From NCBI RefSeq assembly GCF_003692965.1, contig NZ_REHC01000008.1, positions 124,001 through 188,000 on the forward strand: DNA of 64,000 bases, written 5' to 3'. This stretch comes from Lactobacillus sp. ESL0246 (lineage in GTDB: Bacteria; Bacillota; Bacilli; Lactobacillales; Lactobacillaceae). Both the position numbers and the translations under genes were made by a program. Under the pieces are notes generated by a model, which was not told where the DNA came from, did no database searches, and was given only the letters and a program-made list of their open reading frames with translations. The first letter of the stretch is position 1; each line of letters opens with the position of its first letter. Shown here piece by piece: positions 48,141-57,842 of the stretch.

Positions 48141-48255
48141 CCTGTGGTATAATTTTGATACATTGTTATTAGTCTACGAACACTTATGGTTTTATAATTA
48201 ATAATATCAAGACCGAGAAAAAGCGTTGAACATGCAAGTTCAACGCTTTTTTGTT
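48140..48255 (+). ncRNA. Candidate small RNA, promoter and terminator only
   Basis: Extended -10 TGTGGTATAAT and, about 100 bases later, a strong hairpin (AAAAAGCGTTGAA...TTCAACGCTTTTTT). No coding frame lies between. The hairpin may instead be the end of cfa readthrough or of the convergent exporter operon. Not matched to any known family. Confidence 0.2.
48218..48252. terminator. Bidirectional terminator between cfa and the exporter operon
   Basis: AAAAAGCGTTGAA-CATGCAAG-TTCAACGCTTTTTT, 13-bp stem; T-rich on both strands. Confidence 0.85.
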
Positions 48256-48304
48256 GATCAAGGAGAATAGTTTCTCCAGACTCTTATTTAATTATCTATC
48301 AAAA

Positions 48305-50101
48305 TTACTTTTGATTTTGCAAAGTATAAAGATTGTAATAATAACCTTTTTGGGCAAGCAACTGCTGATGTGTGCCTCGTTCTACAATCTTTCCACTATC
48401 TAAAACAATTATTTGATCAGCATCAACAATTGTTGATAATCGATGCGCAATAGCCAAGGTGGTTCGACCCTGACGTAATCTTTTTAGACCATTTTGAATC
48501 AATGTTTCCGTTTCGGTATCGACATTTGCTGTTGCCTCATCCAAAACTAAAATCTTCGGATCAGTCACAAGAGTTCGGGCAAATGAGATCAACTGCCGTT
48601 GTCCCTGACTGAATTCATCTCCACCTTCGCCAACTTTTGCTTTATATTTACCAGGAAGTTTTTCAATAAATTCATCAGCCTGAACCGTTTTAGCCGCATC
48701 TTTAATTTGTTGATCCGAAATTGTTGCGTTATATAGTCTAATATTCGAATTTATATCACCATAAAACATAAACGGTTCTTGTAAAACAAGTCCAAGTTTT
48801 TGACGAAGTTCGGCTTTAGGATATTTTTTGATATCCACACCATCTATCAAAATTTCACCTTGATAAAATTCGTAAAAACGCATCATCACATTAATGATTG
48901 AGCTTTTCCCAGATCCTGTATGACCAACAATACCTAGGGTTTGCCCTGGATTTACTGTGAACGATATATCATGTAGTATTTCGTTTTTTCCATCATAAGA
49001 AAAACTTACATGCTTAAATTCGATCTTTCCTTTGGTAATAGTTAATCCAAGTTGCTCATCTTGCTGTGGTTCGTAATTAGTATCATCGAGAATACGAAAA
49101 ATTCTTTTTCCGGCAACTATCCCATCTTGAAAGAAAGTCATTTGATCCATTAAATTTGATATAGGGTTAAATAATTGTGAAATATATTGTGAGAATGCAT
49201 AAACTACTCCAGCTGGAACAAAAGTTTGTCGTAAAGGATAACCAAAATACATTAATGTCAAAGCCAATGCTAACGAATATAACAAACTTGTTAACGGTGA
49301 CAATAGGATTGAATTTAACGTAATCATACTAAACCGGGTTTTCATTAATGCAAAGTTTTCATTTTCAAAGTATTGACCCATTCTCTTTTCCTGCTTAAAT
49401 TGCTGAATTAGAGAAACTCCTTCAATTGACTCATTTAAGTTGGTATTAATTCGACTCAGATTTTCACGGTAGTTGCGATATAACTTTGAACTTTTTCTTG
49501 AATATAACCAGATTATTATTAACAGTATTGGTAAAAATGCTAGAACAATGCAGCCAGCAACAACATTGGTAGAAAACATTGCAACAAGGGCAGAAATAAC
49601 CGAAAAAATTGAAATAACAACACTAGCTAATACTGTTAAAAAATTGCTTAGTGTCATCGTATCATTAGTCACACGTGAGACAATTGAACCAGCTGGAGTT
49701 TGATCAAAATAACGCATTCCCAATTGATGCAATTTTTGATAGAGCTTAACTCTTAGAAATTCTAATGATTTTTCTGAACCTAACGAAAAGAAATATTCAT
49801 ATGTAAATTGTAAACAGCCTTTTATAACTGAACCCAAGGCATATAATAAGCCACCAAATAAAATTATTTGAGTCGTGACATTTACTTTTACTAGAAAATT
49901 ATCAAGAAAATACTGTAATCCATATGGCAAAAGCATGTTGATTACACTAACTAGAAAAGCACCAACACCTGAAATAATCATTTCATTTTTAAAATACAAT
50001 ACATAATGCAACAGCCTCTTTAAAATACTTAGTTGCTCCTTAACAGGTATTTCCTGAGACCATACTGATTGATTCGAATTTTGATTATCCACCTTATTCA
50101 C
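48305..50101 (-). CDS. ABC multidrug exporter subunit (LmrD-like)
   Basis: The 598-residue half-transporter has six membrane helices (about 35-330) and an ATPase: Walker A GHTGSGKSS, signature FSQGQRQ, Walker B ILVLDEATANVD with the catalytic Glu, and IAHRLS. Its partner is the upstream gene, whose stop overlaps this start by 8 bp. In such heterodimers only one ATP site is fully active; this subunit keeps the Glu. The drug range cannot be told. Confidence 0.92.
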   Translation of the reverse strand: MNKVDNQNSNQSVWSQEIPVKEQLSILKRLLHYVLYFKNEMIISGVGAFLVSVINMLLPYGLQYFLDNFLVKVNVTTQIILFGGLLYALGSVIKGCLQFTYEYFFSLGSEKSLEFLRVKLYQKLHQLGMRYFDQTPAGSIVSRVTNDTMTLSNFLTVLASVVISIFSVISALVAMFSTNVVAGCIVLAFLPILLIIIWLYSRKSSKLYRNYRENLSRINTNLNESIEGVSLIQQFKQEKRMGQYFENENFALMKTRFSMITLNSILLSPLTSLLYSLALALTLMYFGYPLRQTFVPAGVVYAFSQYISQLFNPISNLMDQMTFFQDGIVAGKRIFRILDDTNYEPQQDEQLGLTITKGKIEFKHVSFSYDGKNEILHDISFTVNPGQTLGIVGHTGSGKSSIINVMMRFYEFYQGEILIDGVDIKKYPKAELRQKLGLVLQEPFMFYGDINSNIRLYNATISDQQIKDAAKTVQADEFIEKLPGKYKAKVGEGGDEFSQGQRQLISFARTLVTDPKILVLDEATANVDTETETLIQNGLKRLRQGRTTLAIAHRLSTIVDADQIIVLDSGKIVERGTHQQLLAQKGYYYNLYTLQNQK

Positions 50102-51848
50102 CTACTTTCTCTTCTAGTTCCTGACGACTCCATGTATCTTTATACCAACCGTTTGCAGACACTAACTGATTATGAGTTCCTTGCTCGATAATTCTACCGT
50201 TCTTTAAAACTAAAATTAAATCGGCATTCATGACAGAAGTTAATCTATGTGTAGCAATCAACGTTGTTTTTCCTTGTCGTTCCTTATTCAATGCTTTTAA
50301 AATTGTCATTTCAGTTTTGGCATCAACCGCTGACAATGCATCATCTAGAATTAAAATCTGACTCTGCTTTAACAAGGCACGTGCAATTGACATCCGTTGT
50401 TTTTGGCCCCCAGAAAGTGAAACTCCATTTTCACCAATTAAAGTATTATAGCCTCCGGGCATTTGTAAAATATCATTATGTAAATCACTTTTTTTAGCTG
50501 CTGCAATAACATCTGCCTCATCTGCATTTACTTTGGAAAATGAAATATTGTTCTGAATACTTGTTGAAAATAGATAATTATTTTGAGGCACATATGATAT
50601 TTCTCGCAGCAACACATTAAGGGGAATTTCACGAATATCATATCCATTAATTGTTATTTGTCCATCATAACGATCAAATTCACGCAAAAGTAATTCAATA
50701 ATCGTCGACTTCCCAGAGCCAACTTTTCCTACTATACCCAATGTCTGACCTGGTTTTAAGTTGAATTTGATATTTTCTAAAACAGGAATTGTAGGTTCAT
50801 CTGGATAAGCAAATGATTTAATTGAAAACCTTAAGTCTCCAGTCAAGTCTTCCGAAGTAATTGTTTGATCTGCTCCATCATCTGTGATGGCCGGCTTTTC
50901 TGCTAATAGTTTTTCAATTCTATCGTAGCTTGCACTACCACGTTCTAAAATATTAAACAAATAGCCAATCGCAAACATTGGCCAAACCATATTGCCAATA
51001 TACGCAATAAAAGATACTAATTGTCCAATAGAAAGAGTGTGCTTAGCAACCATGATTCCACCATAAATAATGGTAATAGTATATGTCAAGCCAATTAGCA
51101 GTGTTCCTAACGGATCAAACATTGCATCCCATTTAAAAACTTTTTTGTTTATTTTGATCGTATCATTGACCATTTGTGTAAATGCTTCAGTATCCTGCTT
51201 TCCTTGACCAAAGGTCTTTAAAACTTTTATGCCAGAAACTGATTCTTGAGTTTTATTGTTTAACCTAGAAAAAGCAGCCTGTGATTTATCAAAGGAATCA
51301 TGCAGTTGATCACCAAGTTTACGTGCGCCCCACGCTAAGAATGGCAATGGGATTAAGGCAACAATTGTCAAACGCCAATTAACAAATATTATCATTGCCA
51401 CCATTGTTGATATTCCCATAATTAAAGAATCAACTAGTGTCAAAACGCCTTCACCAGCGACTGATTGAACAGCTGAGACATCATTAGTTGCATGTGCCAT
51501 TAAATCACCTGTTCTATGCCGTTGATAAAAGGTTCGATCCATTTCCATAAAGTGACGAAATAATTTTGAACGTAGTTTAAGTTCAAGCTTAGCGGCTCCA
51601 CCCCATATTTGTTTACGCCAAAAATAACGAAAACCATATAATAATAATGCAGCAATAAGAATTGCAAAAATTAATACAGCATATTCTTGCCAACTAATGT
51701 ACCCTTGATTTAATTGGTCTGCCATTAACCCTAAAATTCTTGGTGGAACTAAATTGACCACAGAAGTTAAAGCTAAAAATGCAACTCCAATTATATATCT
51801 CCTTTTTTCTTGTTTAAAAAACCATTTTAATTTAAAAAATATACCCAT
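50094..51848 (-). CDS. ABC multidrug exporter subunit (LmrC-like)
   Basis: The 584-residue half-transporter has six membrane helices and an ATPase: Walker A GKVGSGKST, signature LSGGQKQRMS, Walker B ILILDDALSAVD. The Asp in place of the catalytic Glu marks the degenerate site of heterodimeric exporters such as LmrCD. With the overlapping downstream gene it would form one drug pump. It follows yneF and its terminator by about 70 bp. Confidence 0.92.
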   Translation of the reverse strand: MGIFFKLKWFFKQEKRRYIIGVAFLALTSVVNLVPPRILGLMADQLNQGYISWQEYAVLIFAILIAALLLYGFRYFWRKQIWGGAAKLELKLRSKLFRHFMEMDRTFYQRHRTGDLMAHATNDVSAVQSVAGEGVLTLVDSLIMGISTMVAMIIFVNWRLTIVALIPLPFLAWGARKLGDQLHDSFDKSQAAFSRLNNKTQESVSGIKVLKTFGQGKQDTEAFTQMVNDTIKINKKVFKWDAMFDPLGTLLIGLTYTITIIYGGIMVAKHTLSIGQLVSFIAYIGNMVWPMFAIGYLFNILERGSASYDRIEKLLAEKPAITDDGADQTITSEDLTGDLRFSIKSFAYPDEPTIPVLENIKFNLKPGQTLGIVGKVGSGKSTIIELLLREFDRYDGQITINGYDIREIPLNVLLREISYVPQNNYLFSTSIQNNISFSKVNADEADVIAAAKKSDLHNDILQMPGGYNTLIGENGVSLSGGQKQRMSIARALLKQSQILILDDALSAVDAKTEMTILKALNKERQGKTTLIATHRLTSVMNADLILVLKNGRIIEQGTHNQLVSANGWYKDTWSRQELEEKVGE

Positions 51849-51867
51849 TTTTCACCTATCTTGCCTA

Positions 51868-51900
51868 AATAAAAAGACGAGAATAAATCCTCGTCTTTAA
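51868..51900 (-). terminator. Terminator after the yneF-like gene
   Basis: AAAGACGAGG-ATTTATT-CTCGTCTTT followed by TTATTT on the minus strand. It ends transcripts of the small upstream genes before the exporter start. Confidence 0.82.
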
Positions 51901-51920
51901 TTTCAATCTAGTAAGACCTT

Positions 51921-52136
51921 TTATTTTTGATGCTTCATCATGTTCATTACTTGGTTAACCTTCTTTGCCGAAGGCTTTTGTCCCATTTGTGACATCATAG
52001 CAACAATCATATCTTCACTGATTGGTGGATTATCCTTAAAATATTTCTTCATATACGCTCTAGCACCATAAAAGCCTCCAACTAGACCTATTAAGAGTGC
52101 AATAACTATTAAAAAGATCGCTAATCCCAATTTCAT
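51921..52136 (-). CDS. YneF-family small membrane protein (UPF0154)
   Basis: The 71-residue protein has one N-terminal membrane segment (about 4-26, [20 protein letters not shown]) and the family tail [33 protein letters not shown]. Its function is unknown. The gene has a good ribosome binding site (GAGGTG). It lies upstream of the exporter and downstream of ynzC, as in other lactobacilli. Confidence 0.88.
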   Translation of the reverse strand: MKLGLAIFLIVIALLIGLVGGFYGARAYMKKYFKDNPPISEDMIVAMMSQMGQKPSAKKVNQVMNMMKHQK

Positions 52137-52205
52137 AAAATAATCACCTCAATTTGTCCAATAGGTATATCTTACCTAAAAATCACATAAATTTAAAGGT
52201 CTAAC

Positions 52206-52454
52206 TTAATCTTTTCTTAAACCTTTTTTACGTTGAACTGCTTTTGCTTTTTCAGATGTTAATTCGTTACCGTTTTTGTCAATTATGACTAAATTCTCAA
52301 CATCTTGTTTAAATCCAGCCCGAAAATTCGCAATAAATTTCTTATGCAGTTCCCGACGCTCTCTTTCTTCCTCATCGGTTAGTCCGACAGATTTTTTCTT
52401 GTGGTACAATTCATTAATTCTATTTGTTAATTTTTTTTCATTATCTTTCGTCAT
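52206..52454 (-). CDS. YnzC-family protein (DUF896)
   Basis: The 82-residue cytoplasmic protein has the family core RINELYHKKKSVGLTDEEERERRELHKKFIANFRAGFKQDVENLVIID. YnzC is part of the SOS-induced lexA neighbourhood in B. subtilis; here it is divergent from lexA by 138 bp, so one SOS box could serve both. Confidence 0.92.
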   Translation of the reverse strand: MTKDNEKKLTNRINELYHKKKSVGLTDEEERERRELHKKFIANFRAGFKQDVENLVIIDKNGNELTSEKAKAVQRKKGLRKD

Positions 52455-52515
52455 GTTACACCTCTTGGTTTAAAAGTCTAACCTATTTTTACAAATAAAA
52501 AAAGGTTTAATAATT

Positions 52516-52529
52516 AGAACGTTTGTTTG
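52516..52529. promoter_or_regulatory. SOS (LexA) box
   Basis: AGAACGTTTGTTTG fits the Gram-positive consensus CGAACRNRYGTTYG except the first base. It overlaps the lexA -35 (TTGTAC 52527-32) and lies between lexA and ynzC. Confidence 0.75.
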
Positions 52530-52555
52530 TACTTGATAGTTATATCTGGTAAAAT
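52527..52555 (+). promoter_or_regulatory. lexA promoter
   Basis: TTGTAC, 17 bp and TAAAAT; the SOS box overlaps its -35 region. Confidence 0.65.
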
Positions 52556-52591
52556 AACATTAAAATTAAGTCCGCTACATGGGAGAAATCT

Positions 52592-53215
52592 ATGACTACC
52601 AAACAAAGCTCTAAACAATTACAAATACTTCAATACATATATGACACGGTTCAAAAACGTGGATTCCCACCGACTGTCCGTGAAATCTGCCATGAAGTTG
52701 ATCTATCTTCAACTTCGACGGTTCATGGTCACTTAGCGCGCTTGCAGCGAAAAGGGTTACTAATTAAAGATGCAACCAAACCACGTGCCCTTGAAATAAC
52801 AGAAGCTGGAAAGAATGCGCTTGGTGTAAAGCCATCAGAAATTCCAATTGTAGGTGTTGTTACGGCAGGGCAACCGATTCTTGCCGTAGAAGATATTGAA
52901 GACTACTTTCCTCTACCTCCAGACTTAGCAAATGACGCGGGTGACCTGTTTATGCTTAGGGTACACGGCGAAAGCATGATCAATGCTGGCATATTAAACG
53001 GTGATAATGTAATTGTGCGTAAACAAAGTTCTGCTACTAACGGTGAAATTGTCGTTGCCATGACAGATGAAAACGAAGCAACTGTTAAACGTTTCTATAA
53101 AGAAAAGAACCATTACCGTCTTCAACCAGAGAACGATTCAATGTCACCAATTATTTTATCAAGTGTTCATATTCTTGGAAAAGTTATTGGCTTGTATCGC
53201 AACAGTATTATTTAA
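52592..53215 (+). CDS. lexA: SOS repressor LexA
   Basis: The 207-residue repressor has a winged helix-turn-helix (about 25-55, [23 protein letters not shown]) and the self-cleavage domain. The cut site is Ala92-Gly93 (TAGQP), the catalytic pair Ser128 (HGESM) and Lys166 (ATVKR). It should be self-repressed through the SOS box upstream. A terminator follows. Confidence 0.97.
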   Translation: MTTKQSSKQLQILQYIYDTVQKRGFPPTVREICHEVDLSSTSTVHGHLARLQRKGLLIKDATKPRALEITEAGKNALGVKPSEIPIVGVVTAGQPILAVEDIEDYFPLPPDLANDAGDLFMLRVHGESMINAGILNGDNVIVRKQSSATNGEIVVAMTDENEATVKRFYKEKNHYRLQPENDSMSPIILSSVHILGKVIGLYRNSII

Positions 53216-53242
53216 AGTAACCCAACTGATAATAGCTTTATG

Positions 53243-53272
53243 AAAACCGTAACAACACTGTTACGGTTTTTT
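53243..53272 (+). terminator. lexA terminator
   Basis: AAAACCGTAACA-ACAC-TGTTACGGTTTT and T run. Confidence 0.85.
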
Positions 53273-53439
53273 AATAGTCGACATTTTATATTTTTCCACA
53301 TTAATTAAATATCATGAATTCACAAATTTTTGGAGCTTTTTGCATGCTTAACCTTGCTATAACAATATTTTTTCTTTGGATTGTGAAATTTTCTGCTGTT
53401 TCATATAGGTTTCACAACCATATTTTTCACAAAGTTTAC

Positions 53440-54204
53440 TTAAACATCAGCAATTATTTTAGCCGCTAAAGTGAGAGCAGTTTCATGAGCATCCAGTCCC
53501 CAGCCCCTATCTTTGTGACATTCAATACTACTTAATGAATCTGCAGTAAATAAGATTTGAGCAAAATCAACTCGGCGAAATTGAGCACATGCAGCCATGG
53601 CTGCACACTCCATTTCAACACAAGCAGCACCAAGTTTTCTAAATTGTTGAACTTTTTGAGCCGTTTCTCTGAAAAAACCATCAGTTGTCCAGGTTAAAAC
53701 TTTCTTAGCTTTTAAACCATTTTGTTTCATTAAAAATTCAATTCGGCTTAAATAAGCTGAGTTTAAGTCAACAAAGTTGCTGGCTTCCATATAATGAAAT
53801 GAAGTACCTTCATCTCTAATTGCTTTAGTTGGTAATAAAAAATAACCTTCTGGAAGGTCAACCAATGTTCCAGCCGAACCAATCGTTAATATTTGATTAA
53901 CCCCATAACTAATTAGCCAATCAAGTAATTCCGTGGCAGCTGCAGCACCCAGTTTGGCTTGACAAAATGTGATTTTCTCTTGACCAATTTCAACTTCATA
54001 AATGGAGGTTTTACCTTCAAAGCAATCAAATTGTCCTATTAAACGATGCGGATATACTATTAAAAATTGTTTTATTGCGTCCTTTGTAATAAATGCAAAT
54101 AACAATTTTCGGTGAAAGTGATAATTCACTTTACTTCTTTCATGGTCTGGCTCTAGTACTGCGTTTCGATTTGCGTCAAAATCTAATAAAAATGGCTGTT
54201 GCAC
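53440..54204 (-). CDS. Nucleoside phosphorylase (PNP/UDP family)
   Basis: The 254-residue protein matches the PNP_UDP_1 family, which splits nucleosides with phosphate. It shows ILTIGSAGTLVDLPEGYFLL, the family glycine segment, RDEGTSFHY and VEMECAAMAACAQF (sugar/phosphate contact ExE region). Uridine phosphorylase is the nearest match by pattern; purine nucleoside phosphorylase is the alternative. Single gene; it ends near a T-rich gap without a clear terminator. Confidence 0.85.
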   Translation of the reverse strand: MQQPFLLDFDANRNAVLEPDHERSKVNYHFHRKLLFAFITKDAIKQFLIVYPHRLIGQFDCFEGKTSIYEVEIGQEKITFCQAKLGAAAATELLDWLISYGVNQILTIGSAGTLVDLPEGYFLLPTKAIRDEGTSFHYMEASNFVDLNSAYLSRIEFLMKQNGLKAKKVLTWTTDGFFRETAQKVQQFRKLGAACVEMECAAMAACAQFRRVDFAQILFTADSLSSIECHKDRGWGLDAHETALTLAAKIIADV

Positions 54205-54248
54205 TTTAAAACCTCCTAGCTAAAATAAGATTACTGGTATTTTAGCAT

Positions 54249-54290
54249 AAAAAAAGAACTATCCTTATCAAAAAGATAGTTCTTTTTATT
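54249..54290 (-). terminator. rplS terminator
   Basis: AAAGAACTATC / GATAGTTCTTT arms and T7 on the minus strand, just after the L19 stop. Confidence 0.85.
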
Positions 54291-54293
54291 TGA

Positions 54294-54641
54294 TTAACGA
54301 CGTCTCTCTGCGATTCTTGCAGACTTACCATGACGTTCACGCAAGTAGTAAAGCTTAGAACGACGTACACGACCGTGACGCAATACTTCAACCTTGGCTA
54401 CACGTGGATCATTAACTGGGAAAGTACGTTCAACACCAACACCAGAAGCAATCTTACGTACAGTGTAAGCAGCAGCTATACCTGTACCCTTACGCTTGAT
54501 TACAACGCCTTCAAACATCTGAATACGTTCATGAGTACCTTCAACAACACGGACGTGAACACGAATAGTGTCACCAGCGCGGAATTTAGGAATATCATCA
54601 CGTAATTGGTCTTTAGTCAATTCTTGAATTAATGGATCCAT
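54294..54641 (-). CDS. rplS: 50S ribosomal protein L19
   Basis: The 115-residue protein shows [32 protein letters not shown] and the family signature [32 protein letters not shown]. Its own promoter and an L19 leader precede it; trmD lies 113 bp upstream. Confidence 0.98.
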   Translation of the reverse strand: MDPLIQELTKDQLRDDIPKFRAGDTIRVHVRVVEGTHERIQMFEGVVIKRKGTGIAAAYTVRKIASGVGVERTFPVNDPRVAKVEVLRHGRVRRSKLYYLRERHGKSARIAERRR

Positions 54642-54735
54642 TATTATTCTCCTTCTTCGGCATTCATAAACGCTATTTACGCCAGCGGAACACCCCTAAT
54701 TATTAATGCTTGTAATTCGCACCTGCATTATCTTA
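54642..54735 (-). promoter_or_regulatory. L19 ribosomal protein leader
   Basis: The minus-strand leader contains GAATTACAAGCATTAATAAT, then GGGGTGTTCCGCTGGCGTAA and TAGCGTTTATGAATGCC. This matches my memory of the Rfam L19 leader (RF00556) of Firmicutes, thought to let L19 control its own synthesis. A covariance search would decide. Confidence 0.7.
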
Positions 54736-54762
54736 GCAAATTAACGGTTTAAAATCAAGTCC
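54732..54762 (-). promoter_or_regulatory. rplS promoter inside the trmD end
   Basis: TTGATT, 17 bp and TAAGAT on the minus strand; the -35 box overlaps the trmD stop codon (TGA 54755-54757). Confidence 0.55.
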
Positions 54763-55480
54763 GGTCTTCTTCTTGTTTAATTTCCGCCAATATCTTTTTT
54801 TCTCGGTCAGTAAATTCGTAATTTTGCAATAAATCTGGTCTTTTCAAGTATGTGACCCGCAATGCTTCTTTTCGGCGCCATTCAGCAATTTTTTGGTGAT
54901 TACCCGACACCAATACTTCAGGTACTTTCATTCCTTCAAATTCTTCCGGTCTAGTATATTGTGGGTATTCTAATAATCCTTGAGCAAAGCTTTCATCAAC
55001 CGGTGACGCAGCATTTCCTAAAATGCCCGGTATTAATCTCACAGTAGCGTCTATCATACTCATCGTGGGTAATTCACCACCAGTTAAAACGTAATCACCA
55101 ATTGAAACAACTTCATCAGCCATATCATAAACTCGTTGATCAAAGCCTTCATAATGTCCACAAATAAAAGTTAAATTTTCTTCATGCGACCAATTTTGAG
55201 CAACTTTTTGATTAAAAATTTTTCCTTGAGGTGCCGTGATGATCACTTTCCCTTTGTTTTTTAAAGAAGCAAGTGCTTTTTTTATTGGCATAATCTGCAA
55301 AACCATCCCGGCACCACCACCATAAGGAGAATCATCAACATGATGGTGGACATCAGACGTAAAATCACGAAAATTGACTAAGTTTAATTGCCATTTATTA
55401 TCCTCAAGACCGCGACCTAGCATTGAAGTTTGTAACGGCGTAAACATATCTGGGAAAAGAGTAAGCACATTAATCTTCAT
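54755..55480 (-). CDS. trmD: tRNA (guanine-N1)-methyltransferase TrmD
   Basis: Start at 55480 ([13 protein letters not shown]), as the first 24 codons of the open frame lie inside rimM. The 241-residue SPOUT enzyme methylates G37 of tRNAs to prevent frameshifting. It has [38 protein letters not shown] and [10 protein letters not shown]. The start overlaps the end of rimM by 11 bp. Confidence 0.98.
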   Translation of the reverse strand: MKINVLTLFPDMFTPLQTSMLGRGLEDNKWQLNLVNFRDFTSDVHHHVDDSPYGGGAGMVLQIMPIKKALASLKNKGKVIITAPQGKIFNQKVAQNWSHEENLTFICGHYEGFDQRVYDMADEVVSIGDYVLTGGELPTMSMIDATVRLIPGILGNAASPVDESFAQGLLEYPQYTRPEEFEGMKVPEVLVSGNHQKIAEWRRKEALRVTYLKRPDLLQNYEFTDREKKILAEIKQEEDRT

Positions 55481-55985
55481 CGCGTAAACCCTCCAACAGT
55501 TCAACATAGACTTTTTTAGAGTCAATGTCGACTTTTTTAACAACTTCATCAATATATGGAATTAAATATTCATTACCTGAAGTTTCTGTAATTTCCCAAA
55601 CATCATTAGCTCCAGGAGACTCTATTCCAGTAACTATACCTAAATTACTACCCGTTAAATTATCAACTACCTGACAACCAATAATATCTCGATAGTAGTA
55701 AACACCTTGTGGCAAATCATGTTGATCTTCCTTACTAACCACTAGAGTTTTACCTTTCAATTTTTCGGCAGCCTCAAGTGAACTTATTTCGGTAAATTGA
55801 ACTAGCCAAAATTGTTTGAAAGGTCTACTACTTGCTACAGTTAAAACTTGCTCAAGTTGATTTTTTAAATATAATTGCTGTCCTTTAGCAAAACGCTGCT
55901 CCGGAAAGTCAGTAATCACATCAACTTTTAATTCTCCCTTTAATCCATGCGTCGTTAAAATATGGGCAACATCGTAAAATTGCAT
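55470..55985 (-). CDS. rimM: Ribosome maturation factor RimM
   Basis: The 171-residue protein assembles the 30S head. It has [20 protein letters not shown], the PRC-barrel C-terminal part with [23 protein letters not shown], and [11 protein letters not shown] at the end. It lies 65 bp after rpsP with an attenuating hairpin between; the khpA gene found at this place in other Firmicutes is not present. Confidence 0.97.
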   Translation of the reverse strand: MQFYDVAHILTTHGLKGELKVDVITDFPEQRFAKGQQLYLKNQLEQVLTVASSRPFKQFWLVQFTEISSLEAAEKLKGKTLVVSKEDQHDLPQGVYYYRDIIGCQVVDNLTGSNLGIVTGIESPGANDVWEITETSGNEYLIPYIDEVVKKVDIDSKKVYVELLEGLRDED

Positions 55986-56002
55986 TTTTTCTCCTAACTC
56001 AA

Positions 56003-56040
56003 AAGAAAAAAGCTTGAAGCAGTTGGCTCCAAACTTTTAA
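56003..56040 (-). terminator. Hairpin between rpsP and rimM
   Basis: On the minus strand AAAGTTTGGAGC-CAACT-GCTTCAAGCTTTTTT, with one bulge. Probably attenuates after the highly expressed S16 gene. Confidence 0.55.
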
Positions 56041-56050
56041 CTAACAAATA

Positions 56051-56323
56051 TTACTTGTTGAATTTTGAATCATGCAACTTCTTCATTAATCCAGCACCAG
56101 AAAGAAGTGAACGGACTGTGTCAGAAGGTTGAGCACCTTTCTTCAGCCATTCAAAAATCTTATCTTCATCAAGTTTCAATTCTTTTGGTTCAGAAACTGG
56201 ATTGTAGTAGCCAACTTCTTCAATGAAACGACCATCACGTGGCATTCTTGAATCGGCAACAACGATTCTATAAAATGGTTTTCTTTTGGCACCCATACGG
56301 CGCATACGAATTTTTACTGACAT
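56051..56323 (-). CDS. rpsP: 30S ribosomal protein S16
   Basis: The 90-residue protein has [40 protein letters not shown], the whole S16 signature. It has its own promoter in the gap after ffh. Confidence 0.98.
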   Translation of the reverse strand: MSVKIRMRRMGAKRKPFYRIVVADSRMPRDGRFIEEVGYYNPVSEPKELKLDEDKIFEWLKKGAQPSDTVRSLLSGAGLMKKLHDSKFNK

Positions 56324-56356
56324 AAGTTTAATATCCTCCTAAAAGTTACGAAATAT

Positions 56357-56385
56357 AATATAGCACTTTTGTTTTATGGTGTAAA
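56357..56385 (-). promoter_or_regulatory. rpsP promoter
   Basis: TTTACA (56380-56385), 17 bp and TATATT (56357-56362) on the minus strand, 33 bp before the start codon. rpsP can thus be transcribed apart from ffh. Confidence 0.65.
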
Positions 56386-56411
56386 GTGTTTTTGCTTAAC
56401 AGAAGATTTTG

Positions 56412-57839
56412 TTATGAACGATAGCGTTTAACCTTCATACGTTTTTTCTTATTTTTCTTGAATTTTTTGCCCATATGACGCATTGCCATTCTACCCATTG
56501 GTGAATTCATTCCAGGAAGTTTATCCATTCCTTTAAAATTGCCCTTGGTAATTTTGCTCATCATATCACGGGCCTGCTTAAACTGCTTAATCATGCGATT
56601 AACTTCCACGATTGGTCGTCCAGAACCTGAGGCAATTCTTCTACGCCGACTCGGATTAAGCAAATCAGGATCCTCTCTCTCGGCTTGAGTCATTGATGAA
56701 ATTATTGCTTTAACATAAACAATTTGCTTCTTATCAAAGTTCATATTCTTAAGCTGCGGATTATTAGCCATTCCTGGAATCATTTTGATTATTTGATCAA
56801 GAGGGCCCATCTTTTCGACCTGTTCCAGTTGATCGACAAAATCGTTAAAATCAAACGTATTTTCCTTCATCTTCTCGGCAACTGCTTCAGCTTTCTGAGC
56901 ATCATAATCTTGCTGAGCTTTTTCAATTAAGGTTAATACATCGCCCATGCCTAAAATTCTTGAGGCCATTCGATCCGGATAAAATGGTTCTAAATCTTCT
57001 AATTTTTCCCCTTGCCCAGTAAAAATAATTGGCTTACCAGTCACCGCTCTAATTGACAAAGCTGCACCACCACGTGTATCACCATCAAGCTTAGTTAAAA
57101 TAACGCCAGTGATATCAAGGCGAGTATCAAAGCCTTTGGCAACATCTGTTGCAGCTTGTCCAGTCATTGCATCAACAACTAAAAGAATGTTGTCAGGTTG
57201 GGCAACCTTCTTGACTTCTTCCAGTTCTTTCATTAATGGTTCATCAATCTCTAAACGACCAGCAGTATCGATGATAACATAATCGTTTTTATTTTGATTG
57301 GCCAGCTCTAATCCATTTTGAACTATTTGAGCAACATTAGTTTGATCTTTTTCACTATAAACTGGGACTTGGAGATTATTACCAATTTGTTGCAACTGTT
57401 CAATAGCAGCTGGACGGTAAATATCACCGGCAATTAATAACGGTCGTGCTTTTTCTTGATTCATTAGGCGTTTTGCTAATTTGCCAACAGTAGTAGTTTT
57501 ACCCGTACCCTGCAAACCAACCATCATAATGATTGTCGGAATATGCTTTGATTTAATCAGTTTAGTAGCACTTGACCCCATTATCTTAGTTAATTCATCA
57601 TTAACGATCTTGATAACTTGTTGACCGGGGTTTAAACTTTCTTGTACTTCTTTACCTAAAGCCTCTTGCTTAATCGTTTTAATAAAGTCTTTAACGACCT
57701 TAAAATTAACATCCGCTTCTAATAATGCCAGCCTAATTTCACGACTAGCATTATTAATATCTTCTTCTGAAATTTTGCCTTTTCCAGTTAAATTCCGAAG
57801 TGCTTTTTGAATTCTCTCACTTAAATTTTCAAAAGCCAT
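56412..57839 (-). CDS. ffh: Signal recognition particle GTPase Ffh
   Basis: The 475-residue protein binds signal peptides and 4.5S RNA. NG domain: MVGLQGTGKTTTVGKLA, DTAGRLEIDEPLM, LTKLDGDTRGGAAL. The M domain (about 300-460) has the RNA-binding SGSGRPIVEVNRMIKQF. It ends in a lysine-rich tail KKFKKNKKKRMKVKRYRS. It follows ylxM by 3 bp. The receptor FtsY is encoded 4 kb away. Confidence 0.98.
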   Translation of the reverse strand: MAFENLSERIQKALRNLTGKGKISEEDINNASREIRLALLEADVNFKVVKDFIKTIKQEALGKEVQESLNPGQQVIKIVNDELTKIMGSSATKLIKSKHIPTIIMMVGLQGTGKTTTVGKLAKRLMNQEKARPLLIAGDIYRPAAIEQLQQIGNNLQVPVYSEKDQTNVAQIVQNGLELANQNKNDYVIIDTAGRLEIDEPLMKELEEVKKVAQPDNILLVVDAMTGQAATDVAKGFDTRLDITGVILTKLDGDTRGGAALSIRAVTGKPIIFTGQGEKLEDLEPFYPDRMASRILGMGDVLTLIEKAQQDYDAQKAEAVAEKMKENTFDFNDFVDQLEQVEKMGPLDQIIKMIPGMANNPQLKNMNFDKKQIVYVKAIISSMTQAEREDPDLLNPSRRRRIASGSGRPIVEVNRMIKQFKQARDMMSKITKGNFKGMDKLPGMNSPMGRMAMRHMGKKFKKNKKKRMKVKRYRS

Positions 57840-57842
57840 CGA

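Larger units (their letters stand above)
47795..48304. other. 510-bp gap after cfa: transposase relic and a terminator
   Basis: The gap holds, on the minus strand, a relic that resembles an IS1182-type transposase (about 47959-48140) and a terminator hairpin (48218-48252). A TGTGGTATAAT extended -10 (about 48142-48152, plus strand) could start a short RNA of about 95 bases ending at that hairpin. Confidence 0.5.
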
